64,000 bases of DNA, taken from NCBI GenBank assembly GCA_020631735.1, contig CM036199.1:15468834-15532833 (forward strand), read 5' to 3'. Numbering within the stretch: the first letter of the stretch is position 1; each line of letters opens with the position of its first letter. This stretch comes from Saccharum officinarum (Eukaryota; Streptophyta; Magnoliopsida; Poales; Poaceae). The position numbers and the translations under genes are program-made. Below the pieces are notes generated by a model. That model made no database searches, was not told the DNA's origin, and saw nothing but the letters and a program-made list of their open reading frames with translations. Shown piece after piece: positions 1 to 11,367 of the stretch.

Positions 1-1261
1 TCGCCAATATGGAGAAAAGTGTAGCCACCCCGCTGCATTGCCAACACGAAGATGTTCAAAGGGTGATTGCAACGCTCAACTGCCGTGTCGAGAGCTTTCC
101 GGCACGTTATCTCGGGGTGCCTCTCTCCATATTCAAGTTATCAAGGATCAATGAACAAGCCATTGTGGACAGGATTGCGGCTCGTATACCACTATGGAAA
201 GGGAACCTGTTGAACTGTGCTGGCCGAACTGCTTTGGTCAGGGCGACGCTCTCGGCGGTCCCGGTGCACACCGCGATCGCCCTGCCTCTTTCGTCATGGG
301 CCATCGATCACAATGATAAGCTCAGCCGCTCATTCATCTGGGGAGGAGGACAGACTGTTGCGGCTGGCAAGTGCAAGGTGGCGTGGGAGGTTTCCTGTCG
401 CCCGAGGGAATTGGGTGGACTGGGTATCACGGACCTCAGACGGGCGGGAGTTGCCCTCCGAGTCCGCTGGCAGTGGCAACGTCGTGTTGGTGGCCACCAA
501 GCCAGCCGGCTGCTCCCGGATGACAGCGAGCCCGCAGTGAAGGCTATCTTCCAAGCGGCAACAATGTTTTCACTGGGAGATGGGACTTCAACCATCTTCT
601 GGACTGACAGATGGCTCCAAGGCTCTTGCATCAAGGATCTTGCACCCTGTGTCTTCGCAGCGGTGCCAAAACGAAAGCTGATCACTTCAGTGGCAGACGC
701 GCTCTGTGGAAACGCATGGGTGAAAGTCCTATGTTTGGTGTTGGTAATTAGTGACAATGCCTAAGTACTAATCCTATGCCTAAGTTGTATGTAGCATATG
801 AGGATTAGTACATTCCAAGGTTGGTGGCAAGATGGACATGGTGATCATGATGGCCACACTTGGATTTGGACGCAACCCTACGTGATCAAGGCAAAGGTAT
901 ATGCTTAAGGGTTGTGTTTTAGTAACCAAGACACCTAGTGGGTGTGGTTACATTATAGGATAGATAGCCGTACTATAAAGAGGGGAATGACGCGGCTATT
1001 GAACTCCTAAGTGCCTCTAGATGTGCATTTCATGATCATATGCATTTGGATAGAACTAATAACGCCTCGGAAAATGATTGTGAAAATGCTAACACACTCA
1101 CACATGACGAGATCACTTGGTGGTGTTAGCACGTTTGCGACGGCGGTGGAGTTTGAGTGGTAGAGAGGGTTTGAGTTCCTCTCTCCCTCCCGCCGAGCTT
1201 GCGAGGCGGGATTCAGGCGTTTTCGAGAGGTTGAAACGACTTTTTTCCACTACGCCGGAAG

Positions 1262-1690
1262 TCCGGAAAAAACGGAGGCGAACGGAGGTCACAGAGGTGA
1301 CCGGACGCTGAACTAGACGCGGTCCTTGCATGACCGGACGCGTCCAGTCAGTGTTCAGTGTCTGCGCGTTTTTCAGTTCGATGATCGGACGCGAGGCGCG
1401 TCCGGTCACTGATGATCGGACGCGTCCGGTCGTTCAGGGAGCTTACTGGACTCTAACCGGACGCTGTCACTGTCGCGTCCGGTCATTTTCTTCAGCGCGT
1501 CCGGTCACTGCTTCGTTGAGCGCTGCTCAGGCGACCAGCGCGTCCGGTCCTTCACGGGACCAGCGCGTCCGGTCGTTCCCGGCGCGTCCAGACAGTTGGA
1601 CCAGCGCGTCCGGTCGTTGCTTCACGAGTTAGCCGTTGGGCGACCGGCGCGTCCGGTCAGTTGGACCAGCGCGTCCGGTCAGCCCGATTT
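1262..1690. repeat. Cluster of CG-rich palindromic motifs in the solo LTR
   Basis: There are more than ten imperfect copies of a palindrome built on ACCGGACGCG / CGCGTCCGGT, spaced irregularly. Multi-copy palindromes of this kind are a described feature of Sirevirus LTRs and are thought to be regulatory. Here they lie just upstream of the LTR TATA box. Confidence 0.8.
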
Positions 1691-1733
1691 CGGCTGTTTA
1701 AGTTTCTAACGGCTATATTCGAAGGGGTACGTC

Positions 1734-1741
1734 TATAAATA
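1734..1741 (+). promoter_or_regulatory. TATA box of the solo LTR
   Basis: TATAAATA lies downstream of the palindrome cluster and about 900 bp before the LTR end, where a copia LTR promoter is expected. Whether it is still used is unknown. Confidence 0.55.
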
Positions 1742-3674
1742 CTCGTTGGCCGGCTCAAGGCTCACTCACTCGGACATCTCTCGAACATTTGACATACTTG
1801 TGAGCACTTTGAGCTAAGCAACTCCCCTCCCACTCATCTCTCTTGCTTCTTTGCATATTCGAAGTGAGATTGAGTGATCCAAGTGCATTTGCATTGTGAG
1901 ATAGCATCTAGTTGGCACTTGGTGGTTGATTTGCTGCGGGATTCTTATTTCTCTTGGTGGTTGCCGCCACCTAGATGGCTTGGAGCAGCTTGGAGGCGTT
2001 GGCAAGAGTTGGTGATTGTTCTTGACCACCTCCGGTGATTGTGAGGGGTTTGTGTCTACCTCGGCGAAGCGCCAAAGGCAACGTTAGTGAATTGATCGTG
2101 TCATTGCAACCTTTTGCCATTCGGTAGGTTCTTGTGGCGCCTTTTGAGAGGCTCGGTGTGAGACCGATTAGCCACCGAACCACGTGGTGAAGAGGGACAC
2201 AACGGGGACTAGCGTGCCGGCAAGCACGTGAACCTCGGGATAAATCTTCGTGTCATCACTTTCATATTGTGATTGATTGATCCCGGTGTTTGGCTATCTT
2301 GGTATTCATTGTTGATCATATTGGTTGGCTCAATACTTCGCCCCTCGGTGATACCCTCCTATCTCTCTTGTATTAATTTCTTAGTTATCTTTGCTAGCTA
2401 GTTAGCTTTTCTAGAGTAGTTCTTTTGTGTAGCTTGCTAGTTGTAGTTGTACTTATCTTCTTGGTTTGACTTGTGCGGTTGAGTGCAAATACTAGAATTG
2501 TGAATTGGATAGGTGGCTTGCAAACACCCCATAGGCTAAGCAAAACTCGCATCTCACTATTTGTTATATTGATAAACTTGTTTAGCTTGTCGTTGTAGAA
2601 AATTTTAATAGTCTATTCACCCCCTCTAGCCATCAAGACCTTTCAATGGGTGCAGCACATCACGGGCCCGCGCACCATGCGCCTAATCAACGAGTTTTGG
2701 CAATTGTGGGAGCTCATACAGCAGGTCCACCTCACGCCTGGATCGCCGGACACGTTCGTTTGGCGATTGTCGACTGATGGACTCTACTCGTCTGCCTCTG
2801 CCTACGGCGCTATGTTTGCCGGATCTTCTCGCCCGCTAGGCGCGAAGCTGATTTGGAAGACGGCGGCCCCCCCTCGAGTGCGGTTTTTCTTTTGGCTGGT
2901 CATGCACGAGCGCTGCTGGACTGCGCAGCGCCGCTTCCGTCATGGCCTGCAGGACTCGGATTCATGTATCTTCTGTGATCAGGCTCCTGAATCGATGGAC
3001 CACATCCTACTCAGATGCGTGTTCTCCAGGGAAGTCTGGGCCACCTGTCTACGTTGGCTACACATGCTGAACATGGTGAAGGTGGCGGAGGAGAACGCCA
3101 TGGCCTGGTGGTCTGCAAGCAGGAAGGCAGTGCCCAAGCCGCTGCGTCGGGGTTTTCATTCGCTCTTTATGCTCATCGGTTGGATGCTCTAGAAAGAACG
3201 TAATGCTCAGACTTTCGACCGGGAATGCTGCTCGGCCCGTGAACTACTGTGCAAGATCGAAGACGAGGCTAAGTTCTAGGTGTTGGCGGGGAACAGGCAC
3301 CTGGCGCTGCTTGAGCAGCGCAGACTTACTCTTGTCGCTATTTAATCTTTGATGTAATCGCTTTTTTGTTGCGTTCTTCGTTCCCTAGTAGTTGCAACCT
3401 CTAGCTGTCTTTTGTTTGGGGTTTGGTTAGTTTAGGCTAACCGCTTTGTCCTGTATGACTTCCTGCTTTCCTGCTTATTGCAAAACGTGCAACAGCACGA
3501 TCTCGAAAAAAAGACTGCGAGTGTGTTTTTCATACATGGTTGATCCCTAGTATGCAGCTATACGGGGATAAAGTTTGATCTGAACACAATAAACGGCTAC
3601 AAAGTCATCTAGCATATTTGATCACAGCAAAACACAAGAATTAAATGCTACAATAAGTCTATGAAACAACCAAA

Positions 3675-3770
3675 TGAAACTATCCCATTGAAAGAGAGGG
3701 TTTCATGTTCCAGTTTCCAAGACTATTAGTATTGGAAACAGTGTCAAGAAACATTGCATTGAGACTGCCT
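3675..3770. repeat. MITE fragment, same family as 4612-4806
   Basis: It shares the core CCAGTTTCCAA..TTGGAAACAGTG and the end CATTGAGACTGCC with the fuller copy at 4612-4806. The left terminus is degenerate. Confidence 0.5.
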
Positions 3771-4199
3771 AATCACAATCTTTTTTAGAAGCCAAAAGGG
3801 TTTCCCTAGTGATTAATGTATCTTTAAGAGATGATTTAATTGTTAATCCACATTGTGAATGCAAATAAAATCAAGAAGATCAGCTAGTGGTTTAGGAAAA
3901 GAGAGAAAAAACTGTCGGTAGCAATTCAATAGCTTTTCTCGATGGATATAACCACGGCATGAACACGTTGATTTGATTTCCATAGCACAGAGAGGTGGAC
4001 ATCTACCCATTCAAAAATAAAAGAGAAGTGGACTTCAACGTGGGTCTGACCTATCATATCATCCTTGTGTATGCTTTGGTTTGGTCTATATACTCTTATA
4101 ATATAATAAAAAGCAAACCTTACTATCATCATGTACGTATGAAAGCTATCACCTACTAACACACATTTACTTGTTCACGTTAAAATGAATTTATACTGG

Positions 4200-4380
4200 T
4201 CTCACTAATTGGACCCGACAGAGAGTAATTGGCAGTGAAGGACTTCCTTATCACTGCCGGTTCCAAGAATCACAGTGATAGGATGATGCTCACTGCTAGG
4301 TTAATCCTCTATCCAGAAGTGATAGTACAATCCTCATTGTGGGATTAGTTGCTTCAACCTAGCAGTGACCTATTTCTTAT
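4200..4380. repeat. Inverted-repeat segment with repeated CAGTGA motifs, possibly CACTA-derived
   Basis: CACTGCTAGGTTAA at about 4290 is mirrored by TTCAACCTAGCAGTGA at about 4354. Several other ATCACTG/CAGTGA words lie in the same 180 bp. CACTA transposons have subterminal repeats of this style, but no element ends were found. Confidence 0.3.
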
Positions 4381-4611
4381 TTTTTGTTGATATATTTTAC
4401 TATTAAATTAAATAGAGCTTTATGTCAAATATTTTACATTTGATATTATTAATGCATCACACCGCCATCAAGATTATATACTACAATTACAATGAGTTCG
4501 GATCTCCGTCACATGAGAAAACCAAACATAAGAGATAGAGCTTTTTTTTGAATCTATAAGAGATAGAGCTCAAGCCAATACAAACCATAGTGTACGCTAA
4601 AGGAATTACGA

Positions 4612-4806
4612 GGCCAGTCTCAGTGGGGGTTTTATGGCCCAGTTTCCAACACACTCATATTTTGGAAACAGTGCAGAAGAGTTTCATCCCCATAAAACTC
4701 TCTCTACTCTTATGAAACTTTCAGCATCTCTCTCCTCATCAATACAGTGTCATGTCAGCATATTTAATGCCCATAAAACTTTATGAAACTCCCATTGAGA
4801 TTGGCC
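4612..4806. mobile_element. MITE with about 20-bp terminal inverted repeats
   Basis: The left end GGCCAGTCTCAGTGGG and the right end CCCATTGAGATTGGCC are imperfect inverted repeats. The element is 195 bp, AT-rich and non-coding. I see no clear target-site duplication, so assignment to Tourist/Harbinger or another superfamily is open. Confidence 0.6.
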
Positions 4807-5130
4807 TGACTTTGACATATGATTGTATAGTTAATTTAATACATTGCATGTAGTGTGACTAAGTGTTAGTCAAAATGCATAAAGTTTGACGGTTTCAGAA
4901 AAAGATAGCAAATTAGCAAGGTAGACGTATAATAAAATAAACTAGAACGTCATATAAAACCATCGTACAAATAGATCGCCTAGAATACAACGAACAGTGA
5001 TAGATTTCACATACATCGATCAACTCGTTTATTTTGTGCCTATGGTTCTAGACTGGAGCGAATAAGGTCCGTTTGGCCTAGGTCCTGTCCACCCACCTTG
5101 TTCGGTTGTTGTTCCATACATAGTTATTCG

Positions 5131-5249
5131 CCTTGTTCGTTTGAACTTATCAGCACGGCTTATCAGTCATTTCTATAGTGTTTTTCTTTCACAATAAATC
5201 AACAAACAATACTTTTCAACATGGTTTTTCAGCGAAGCAAATAGGGCTG
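5131..5249. repeat. Dispersed repeat of the 'cttatcag..ttgttgtgagag' MITE family, degenerate copy
   Basis: It contains TTATCAG, a run around TTTTTCTTTCACAATAAATCAACA and TTTTTCAGCG. The same order of motifs occurs at 7497-7609, 53199-53260 and 57546-57669, giving four copies of one roughly 120-bp family in this window. Confidence 0.55.
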
Positions 5250-5504
5250 TGCCCATTCGACACCAGACCCAAAATAGTACAATAATAATGCCAACAAGAG
5301 GACGCATAATACATATCACATACTAGAGAGTACAACAACACGTACAACCATTATTTGATGAGTACACACTCATAAGTGCATTTCATGGTTCAGAACCTCA
5401 GACGATGCATGCTATAGCTGAGCTTTATCCCAAAACAAATGGTCGTGCCGTCGTGGCATGTGTATGCACGCACATGGAGCAGTGGTAATAGCAAAGAGGA
5501 TTAA

Positions 5505-7060
5505 TTAAGAACTCTTGCCATTGCCACCTGAGAGGAGTACGTCGGTCACCAGCTTCTCCAGGTTGGCGTACGAGTGCCCGCCAGGCTGCGTCGCGCGCAC
5601 GGCGGTCTCGCGCCACTCCACCGCGCGGCGCCGCATCTCCTTTCCTTTCTCCCCGCCCATGGCCTCCCGTATCTTCTCCTCCACGACCTGCCGCCGCACG
5701 TCGTGGCCGATCTCCATGCCCACGCCCCACTCCGTGCACTTGTACCGGCAGTTGGTCTGCTGCTCCGCGAAGAAAGGCCAGCACAGCATTGGCACCCCGG
5801 CGCAGAGGCTCTCCAGCGTCGAGTTCCATCCAGAGTGCGTCAGGAACACGCCCACCGCCTCGTGACGCAGCACCGTGTCCTGCGGGCACCAGCTCGCCAG
5901 CAGGCCGCGCCCTTTAACCGCCTCCAGGAACTCCGGCGGCAGCACGGCGGCGTCGCCGCTGACGAGGTCCGGCCGGATGATCCACAGGAAGTCGTGGCCG
6001 CTGTTGGCCAGACCCCACGCGAACTCCACCAGCTCCGCGTTGGTCATCACCGTGACGCTGCCGTAGTTCACGAACACCACGGACCTGGGCTTCCTGCCGT
6101 CGAGCCAGCGGAAGCAGGAGACGTCCTCCTTCCAAAGGTTGGAGCCCAGCGAGTCGAGCTGGCCGCCCTTGGGCACGATCTGCTCGGCGAGGAGGGCGAG
6201 CGGGCCGATGGTGTTGATGGACGCGGGAGGTGGGATCACGGCGCGCATGGCGTCGAGCGCCTCCTGCTCCAGCTCGTCGAAGGTGTTCAGGAGGACGGCG
6301 TCCGCGCCGGCTATCTGACCCGTCACCCTAATGGCGTAGTGCACCATGAACTCGTCGGGGTTCGTGGAGCGGATGAAGCTTGGGAAGTCCTTGAGCCGCA
6401 TGTGCTTGGTCATCCCGGGCGGCGCGCACTCCACCGGCGTGTCCAAGAACCCGTTCGTCAGCTGCTCCTCTGCACGCTCAATAAAAAAGAACACGTGAGC
6501 AATTGCCGTACACTGAGTCGCGTGCGAGAGAGATTTCAACCACCTTTCAAGGGGAAGATGCCCTTGTCGATGAGGGTGCGGTAGTAGCGGTGGCCCATGT
6601 ATCCGCAGGCGCTGGCAGTCCAGAACAGAGCGCACGGTATGCCGATCTCCCTGGCGGCTTCCAAGGTGAAGTTCATGATGTCGTCGCCGACGACGCAGGT
6701 GACCGGCGGCACGTCAGGGGCGGAGGCGTTGAGACCTTGGAGCAGGGCCCTGAAGTGCGGGAGACAGGTCTCCTCCGTGGAGCGGCAGAGGGAGGGCACG
6801 TCCTGGGTGGCGTCCGCGTCGGACGGCGGCAGGCCGTCCGGGATGGTGGCGAAACGGAAGCCCGGGAGGCCGTCGAGCGCGCCAGCGCCGCGGGACCTGA
6901 GCAGGCGGCGGTGGTTGTACTCGCTGTTGACGAAGGTGACGTGGAAGCCCCAGCAGTGGAGGATCTTTCCCAGCTTCAGCATTGGCGTGACGTGGCCCTG
7001 CGCCGGGAACGGCACCAGCACGGCGTGCGGCTTGCCGGCGTCGGCAGCAGCGGAGCCCAT
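5505..7060 (-). CDS. UDP-glycosyltransferase, UGT85 family (copy 1)
   Basis: Two exons join into a 493-residue protein: exon 1 is 7060-6544, a 75-bp GT-AG intron follows, and exon 2 is 6469-5505. The split codon is in the same place as in the copy at 22654-24217. Family knowledge: GT1 enzymes move glucose from UDP-glucose to a small acceptor in the cytosol. Seen here: the N-terminal acceptor motif PFPAQGH with the likely catalytic His23, its Asp partner near residue 126 (VVGDD), and a complete 44-residue PSPG donor box starting WCPQDTVLRH and ending FFAEQ. The start at 7060 is chosen because MGSAAADAG matches the paralogue start; an upstream in-frame ATG at 7114 would add 18 residues. The acceptor is unknown. 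It is not the dhurrin enzyme UGT85B1 by its N-terminal sequence, as remembered. UGT85A-like annotations such as deoxyloganetin glucosyltransferase are common but not evidence of substrate. Confidence 0.93.
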
Positions 7061-7160
7061 GTCGATCTGCGCCTTGTGCAAGTGTAAACGGCACGTTGCT
7101 GGTGTACTATACACCTAGCTTGTGGCTAAGATGAGGGTGACGAATAGGAGCTGCTACTTC

Positions 7161-7168
7161 TATTTATA
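7161..7168 (-). promoter_or_regulatory. TATA box of UGT85 copy 1
   Basis: TATAAATA on the minus strand, about 100 bp upstream of the chosen ATG. The paralogue has an identical box at a similar distance. Confidence 0.7.
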
Positions 7169-7496
7169 GAACAACCGGCATCTCACTGATTGGCCTATAT
7201 TTTTTCACTATTCCTATAGTTCAGTCGCCTGTTTTCTTGTTTTGGTTTCAGGCGAGCAGCAACGAATGCTTCTTCCCTTCCTAATCCATCCATCAATTCT
7301 GTATTCTCCTGCCGCTGTCCGCCGGCGATTGTTTGGGCACGCTTCCTCTATTCCTAACTGCAGTGTCGTAGGTGCTCTCTCAGCGAGTCAGCGGAGGTAA
7401 GTGTCGCCACGTATTGTCATCGTTGCATGTAAATCTACGACTGGTAAGTGTCGCGTGAAAATAAGACATATTTCAGGCACCTGAAATATAGTGGTC

Positions 7497-7609
7497 TCGT
7501 TCAGCTGTGCTGATAAGTAACACTGTTGGCTGATTTGTTGCAAGAGAAAAACACTGTTCCGGCTGAAAAAACAAGCTGAAAAATACGAATTATAAGCCGG
7601 ATGAATAGG
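7497..7609. repeat. Dispersed repeat, same family as 5131-5249
   Basis: GCTGATTTGTTGCAAGAGAAAAACACTGTTCCGGCTG is the family core; the ends CGTTCAGC and GATGAATAGG are degenerate. It lies about 0.33 kb upstream of the UGT copy 1 TATA box. The next stretch, 7610-8630, holds only short overlapping open frames with no recognisable protein similarity. Confidence 0.55.
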
Positions 7610-8635
7610 ACGTATGTCCCATATTTTTTTTCCATTATTATCTCGTCACTGTGTGCCGCGACCAGATGTGACTTGAGAGAGCCAGGGAATCGTGTCACGA
7701 TATCTGCAAACATCAAACACTGACGACGGTGGGGATATAATTTTTTTTTGCTACAAGCAGCTGAACAAAGAATTGAGCAACGGCTTTGTCAAGATGTGTG
7801 TGAACCATCACCTCACATTAGCTACATGCGCCATGCTCACATAAAACCAAACAGAAAAAAAAGACAATGCCTACCTCCGTTCTCATTTTTCAAGGATGCC
7901 TTACCTACCTCCTTTTTCATTTCAGAGATGATTTGTGTAGTGGCGTTGCAGTTACACTGAGGCGGAGTCGTTTTGGAGTAATGGATATATATGTTGGCAG
8001 AGTTATTAGCAATGAGAAGATTGGCGCATCCCTGTTGTATAGTTTGGAAGCGGCAATTGGCCTTGTTCGTCGATGTGTTTGTGAAGGCCGTCTGTGAGAT
8101 GTCAAAGATTTCTATATGGTCCACCATGTGGTGTGGATTCGTGGAGTTTTTGTGTGCGCACATTTGTCAGGAGTAGGAGGCGTGTAGAGCGCAGCGTGTA
8201 TATTGTTTTGTTGCCCGTTTGCCTACATGTTCCTCTTCTTGTTTGTGTTGTGTTTTATTTTTTTTTCTTTCTGTACTAGTGCCACCTGCTAGTTGCTTTC
8301 TTCTTTATGAATCGAAATAGACACTGTCAATATCTCATTAAAAAAATAAAATCAAAGTCAATACGGTACTCTCTCATGTGCAAATAAAATGGGGGACCTC
8401 CCGCGACTGTTCAGTACGCAGTACTGTTCGCCACTAAGTCTGTTATTATTTTATGCACTGTTCATTACTGTTCACAAGCCTGTTGTTCGCATACGCTTTT
8501 TCAGTTCATCAGCCCACGCAGCGATGCCCGCATTATATGCGCCTTTTCTAGATTCACGGGTTTTACTATATATCTAAACATACTGCATATCTATGCATAT
8601 CTAGATGTATATTTATACACCTAGAAAAATCAAAG

Positions 8636-8753
8636 CGACTTACAATTTAAAATGAAGTGAGTAGCATATATTTTACAAACTTGTCTCGCCAAAACGACTT
8701 ACAATTTAAAATGGAGTGAGTAGCATATATTTTACAAACCTGATTCGCCCACA
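8636..8753. repeat. Two-copy tandem repeat, period 59 bp
   Basis: The unit beginning CGACTTACAATTTAAAATG occurs at 8636 and again at 8695 with few differences. No coding potential or element ends were seen. Confidence 0.75.
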
Positions 8754-8884
8754 ACTTCATTGTCCTGGATGATGTAGAGTTTCTCCGTCATCTAGGCCCA
8801 CACTTTAGGATTGAGCGCAAGACTTCGCAGCCAACCTCCCCTTTCATCTTGGCTTCTTGTTATTTCAAAATAATTGGTAATCAA

Positions 8885-9140
8885 AGTACAACGCAGACAC
8901 ACGCACACTCACCTCTATAAACGTACGCACGGGAACCTTACCCCTATGCGCATCTCCCTAGACTGGACCGACGAACCCTCGAGATTGATGTAGTCACCAC
9001 AGATGTCTTGCTGTCGACAGACATACCATTAAAAGCACAACACTGTTAAATCCTAAAAAATTTGCTCTCACTGGGAGTCGAACCCAGGACCTGAGATACT
9101 ATTGAGGCTTACGTAACCACTAGACTATATGCGCTTTCGC
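8885..9140 (-). mobile_element. tRNA-derived SINE with 13-bp target-site duplication
   Basis: The element is flanked by perfect direct repeats AATTGGTAATCAA (8872-8884 and 9141-9153). Read on the minus strand, the head resembles a tRNA: an A-box-like TAGTCTAGTGGTTACG and a B-box-like GGGTTCGACTCC. The body (CCTATAAACG, CACCACAG, CGCTGTCGACAG on the plus strand) matches the body of the second SINE at 57821-58132, so both belong to one grass SINE family. It is 256 bp long; the A-tail is not preserved. Confidence 0.85.
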
Positions 9141-9252
9141 AATTGGTAATCAATTAACTGTTTTTTCCTTCATTAATTATAATATATTATATGTTTCAAA
9201 ATTTAAAGGCTCGGATTTTTCTATACCACCTTACCTCATATCTCCGGTAGAG

Positions 9253-9512
9253 TACTCCCTCTGTCGTAGAAAGGAAGACGTCATGTGATGTGTGCAGGTC
9301 AAACTTTGTCAATTTTAACTAGATTTATAAAAAATGCGTAGAACATTTATATCTCCAAATAAGTTTATTACGAAAGTATATTCAATGATCTATCTCAAGA
9401 TACTAATTATACATTATAAACACTAATATTCTTTTATATATAATTGGTCAAAGTTAAAAAAAATAACTTTTTGAAAAACGATAATATCTTTTATTTTGGG
9501 ACATGGAGAGTA
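9253..9512. mobile_element. Stowaway-like MITE
   Basis: It opens TACTCCCTCTGTCG and closes with the imperfect inverse ATGGAGAGTA. The interior carries the usual CTCCAAATAAGTTTATTA and ATGATCTATCT words of this family. TA dinucleotides at both ends fit a Tc1/mariner target site. The following 9513-10350 has a GC-rich patch and no supported gene. Confidence 0.7.
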
Positions 9513-10059
9513 ATTACCAATAGATAACACTCTTACGAATTTATATGAATTGACTTATGGAGACCGTACTATCGTAATCGTAATCGTAATCGTTGCATTT
9601 TCTCTCTGGCCAACAGGGGAGTCGTGTTGTTCTCTTCCAGTATTAATGCATTTGGTACGGTAGCACCAGCCAGTGAACCTTACAGACATTCATGGAGAAA
9701 AAGCAAATGCGTAGCTTTTCCTGCTTGGGCAGCTGGGCGCCTGGGCCGTGATAACGGAACTGTGCCGACGCCCGGATATCCGATCGGCTATTGATCTATC
9801 GGATGGTACCGTGGTCCGTGGACCGGACCATTCCTTTCCCCGGCGCACCCCTTGCTCTGTGTCCCCGCTCGTTTCTATTTTTCACGCGCCCATCTGGGGC
9901 CTGCGCTCATGGGTACTGCTCGCGACATGCACCTATCCCTCCTCGCGATCGCGTCTGGATGGACGGCCGCGCAGCCCGTCCTCATCTGCCTCACCCCTGC
10001 CTCGCATGCACATCCAACCCCATCGCTGCGCCCCACTCCTTCCATCGGACCTCCCTCGC

Positions 10060-10270
10060 TACTAGAATCAACTAGTTTTCCTAGGGTTTTTTTTCTTTCC
10101 TTAGGAAAATTAGAGAAACCCTAGGGACGCTTTCTTTCCCTAGGATAGTGTTTCAAAACCGTAGGAAAACTAGGGATCAGTTGTTTCCTCGGGACAAAAG
10201 TACCACGCAGGCAGCATGTTGGGTTATCTCCCTAGAAAACTTAGAAACCCTAGGGACATTTCTATGCCCG
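10060..10270. repeat. Cluster of short CCTAGGG / TTTTCCTAGG motifs
   Basis: CCTAGGG, its near-variants and the palindromic core CCTAGG recur at least six times within about 200 bp, often next to AAAACT or AAACC. It could be the subterminal region of a DNA transposon, but no element ends were found. Confidence 0.35.
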
Positions 10271-10350
10271 CGAAGCTGAAAAATCTGAAAGCTTTGTTCC
10301 TGTGCGCATGGGCCCACTGCAACCTTATCTCTTCGGCTCCCATCTATTTC

Positions 10351-10480
10351 GGGTGTGTTTAGTTGCCTCTGTAAAATTTTTGGAAGCACAGTAACTCTTT
10401 CGTTTGTATTTGACAATTAGTGTCCAATCATGTACTAATTAGGTTCTAAAGATTCATCTCGTGATTTACAACCATCATAA
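10351..10480. repeat. Fragment of the abundant 'tgtttagttg' MITE family
   Basis: TGTGTTTAGTTG, TGTACTAATTAGGTTC and AAAGATTCATCTCGTGATTTAC follow the order seen in the copies at 15358-15586, 19038-19302 and 62301-62546. The right half is missing. Confidence 0.5.
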
Positions 10481-10974
10481 AAATAATTTGGAGAGCACTC
10501 AAAATTCATGGCTTTCATGATTCCCAATACAAGGATGACTACAACACCTTGTGGAGCTTCATATGTAAATATAGTGGAGGGGGGAGTGGGATAGTGGAGC
10601 TTCGTTGGGCTGCTTCCATCAACCCCATGCCGAACCTCCTCCTATGAAGTGGGATGAGTGCGCCGAGTATCCGGTTGTGACACCGGCCACGCACGCGGAG
10701 TCTCCTGCTATGAAGCTTCGCCGAAGGAGGGGCGCCGCTGACCGGAAGCTGCATAGAATCATGTTTTATCATGCACAAAAAAAGGTAGGGAAGGCACAAA
10801 AACATATTTTAACAACACATATTTTAACAGCATGTAAATATGTTTTAGGATGCATATAAACATATTTCCTACATACGAGCTGAAAGTGCAACTTAAAGAA
10901 ATAATGCATAGAAGAATGCTCCACAATGTATACACACTTCTTTGGAATTTAAAATTTAAAATCAATTGGGGTGG

Positions 10975-11060
10975 AAACCTATGTAACTATGCATAATCAC
11001 AGTTTCAGCATGCATCTAAACCTATGTAACTATGCATAATCACAGTTTCAGCATGCATCT
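10975..11060. repeat. Two-copy tandem repeat, period 43 bp
   Basis: The unit beginning AAACCTATGTAACTATGC occurs at 10975 and 11018, and a third start appears at 11061. Confidence 0.85.
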
Positions 11061-11286
11061 AAACCTATGCTGGCAAGCACAAAATCCAACCAAATCTATG
11101 CGGCATAAAAATCCAACCCTAAACCTATTGCATGGTTGGTATAAAAAAATTAGAACTAATGGTTGGCATTGATACAACAATTACTCATAAAAACATGTTC
11201 AATACGCGCAAAAAAATGTGTATAGAAATTTTGCTCCGAATGGAATGCTCAAAATGCATACAAATTTTGTATGTACTTGCATACGG

Positions 11287-11367
11287 AAGCTTTGCTCCAG
11301 CAATGCATACAAGAAGCTCTGCTCCAGCAATGCATACAAGAAGCTCTGCTCCAGCAACAATGTATAC
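11287..11367. repeat. Three-copy tandem repeat, period 27 bp
   Basis: Unit AAGCTCTGCTCCAGCAATGC with a following ATACAAG starts at 11287, 11314 and 11341. It creates repeated peptides in open frames of both strands that are not credible genes. Confidence 0.85.

Larger units (their letters stand above)
721..2645 (+). mobile_element. Solo LTR of a Sirevirus-type Ty1/copia element
   Basis: The segment begins TGAAAG and ends CTTTCA, the same terminal hexamers as the Sirevirus LTR at 38021-39588. It is flanked by the 5-bp direct repeat ATGGG (716-720 and 2646-2650). No internal region or second LTR follows, so this is a solo LTR of 1925 bp left by LTR-LTR recombination. Inside are many copies of a CG-rich palindromic motif (GACCGGACGCGTCCGGTC and variants, about 1262-1690) and a TATAAATA box at 1734-1741. 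Near the 3' end a CACCCCCTCTAG stretch resembles grass Sirevirus LTR ends. The orientation is plus, inferred from TATA position and LTR-end sequence. Confidence 0.9.
1..3511 (+). mobile_element. LINE (non-LTR retrotransposon), 3' part, split by a solo LTR
   Basis: Two plus-strand open stretches (9-720 and 2651-3192) join into one reading frame once the LTR at 721-2645 and one target-site copy are removed. The first part carries the region after the RT palm, with motifs FPARYLGVPL, WKGNLLNCAGR and ELGGLGITDL typical of plant L1-type LINEs. The second carries a zf-RVT domain (WKTAAPPRVRFFFWL, then CIFCDQAPESMDHILLRC). An in-frame TAG at 3190-3192 interrupts a still recognisable continuation (KERNAQTFD), so the copy is dead. 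The 3' end is probably the short A-run near 3505-3511. The 5' end, endonuclease and RT palm lie outside the window. Confidence 0.88.

Noticed and set aside
5505..7060. Identification as the dhurrin glucosyltransferase UGT85B1
   Set aside because: The N-terminal sequence and the interdomain linker differ from UGT85B1 as I remember it; only family membership is supported.
9065..9140. A minus-strand tRNA gene
   Set aside because: The A and B boxes are there, but the segment is the head of a SINE with a 13-bp duplication, and no cloverleaf with a paired acceptor stem was convincing.
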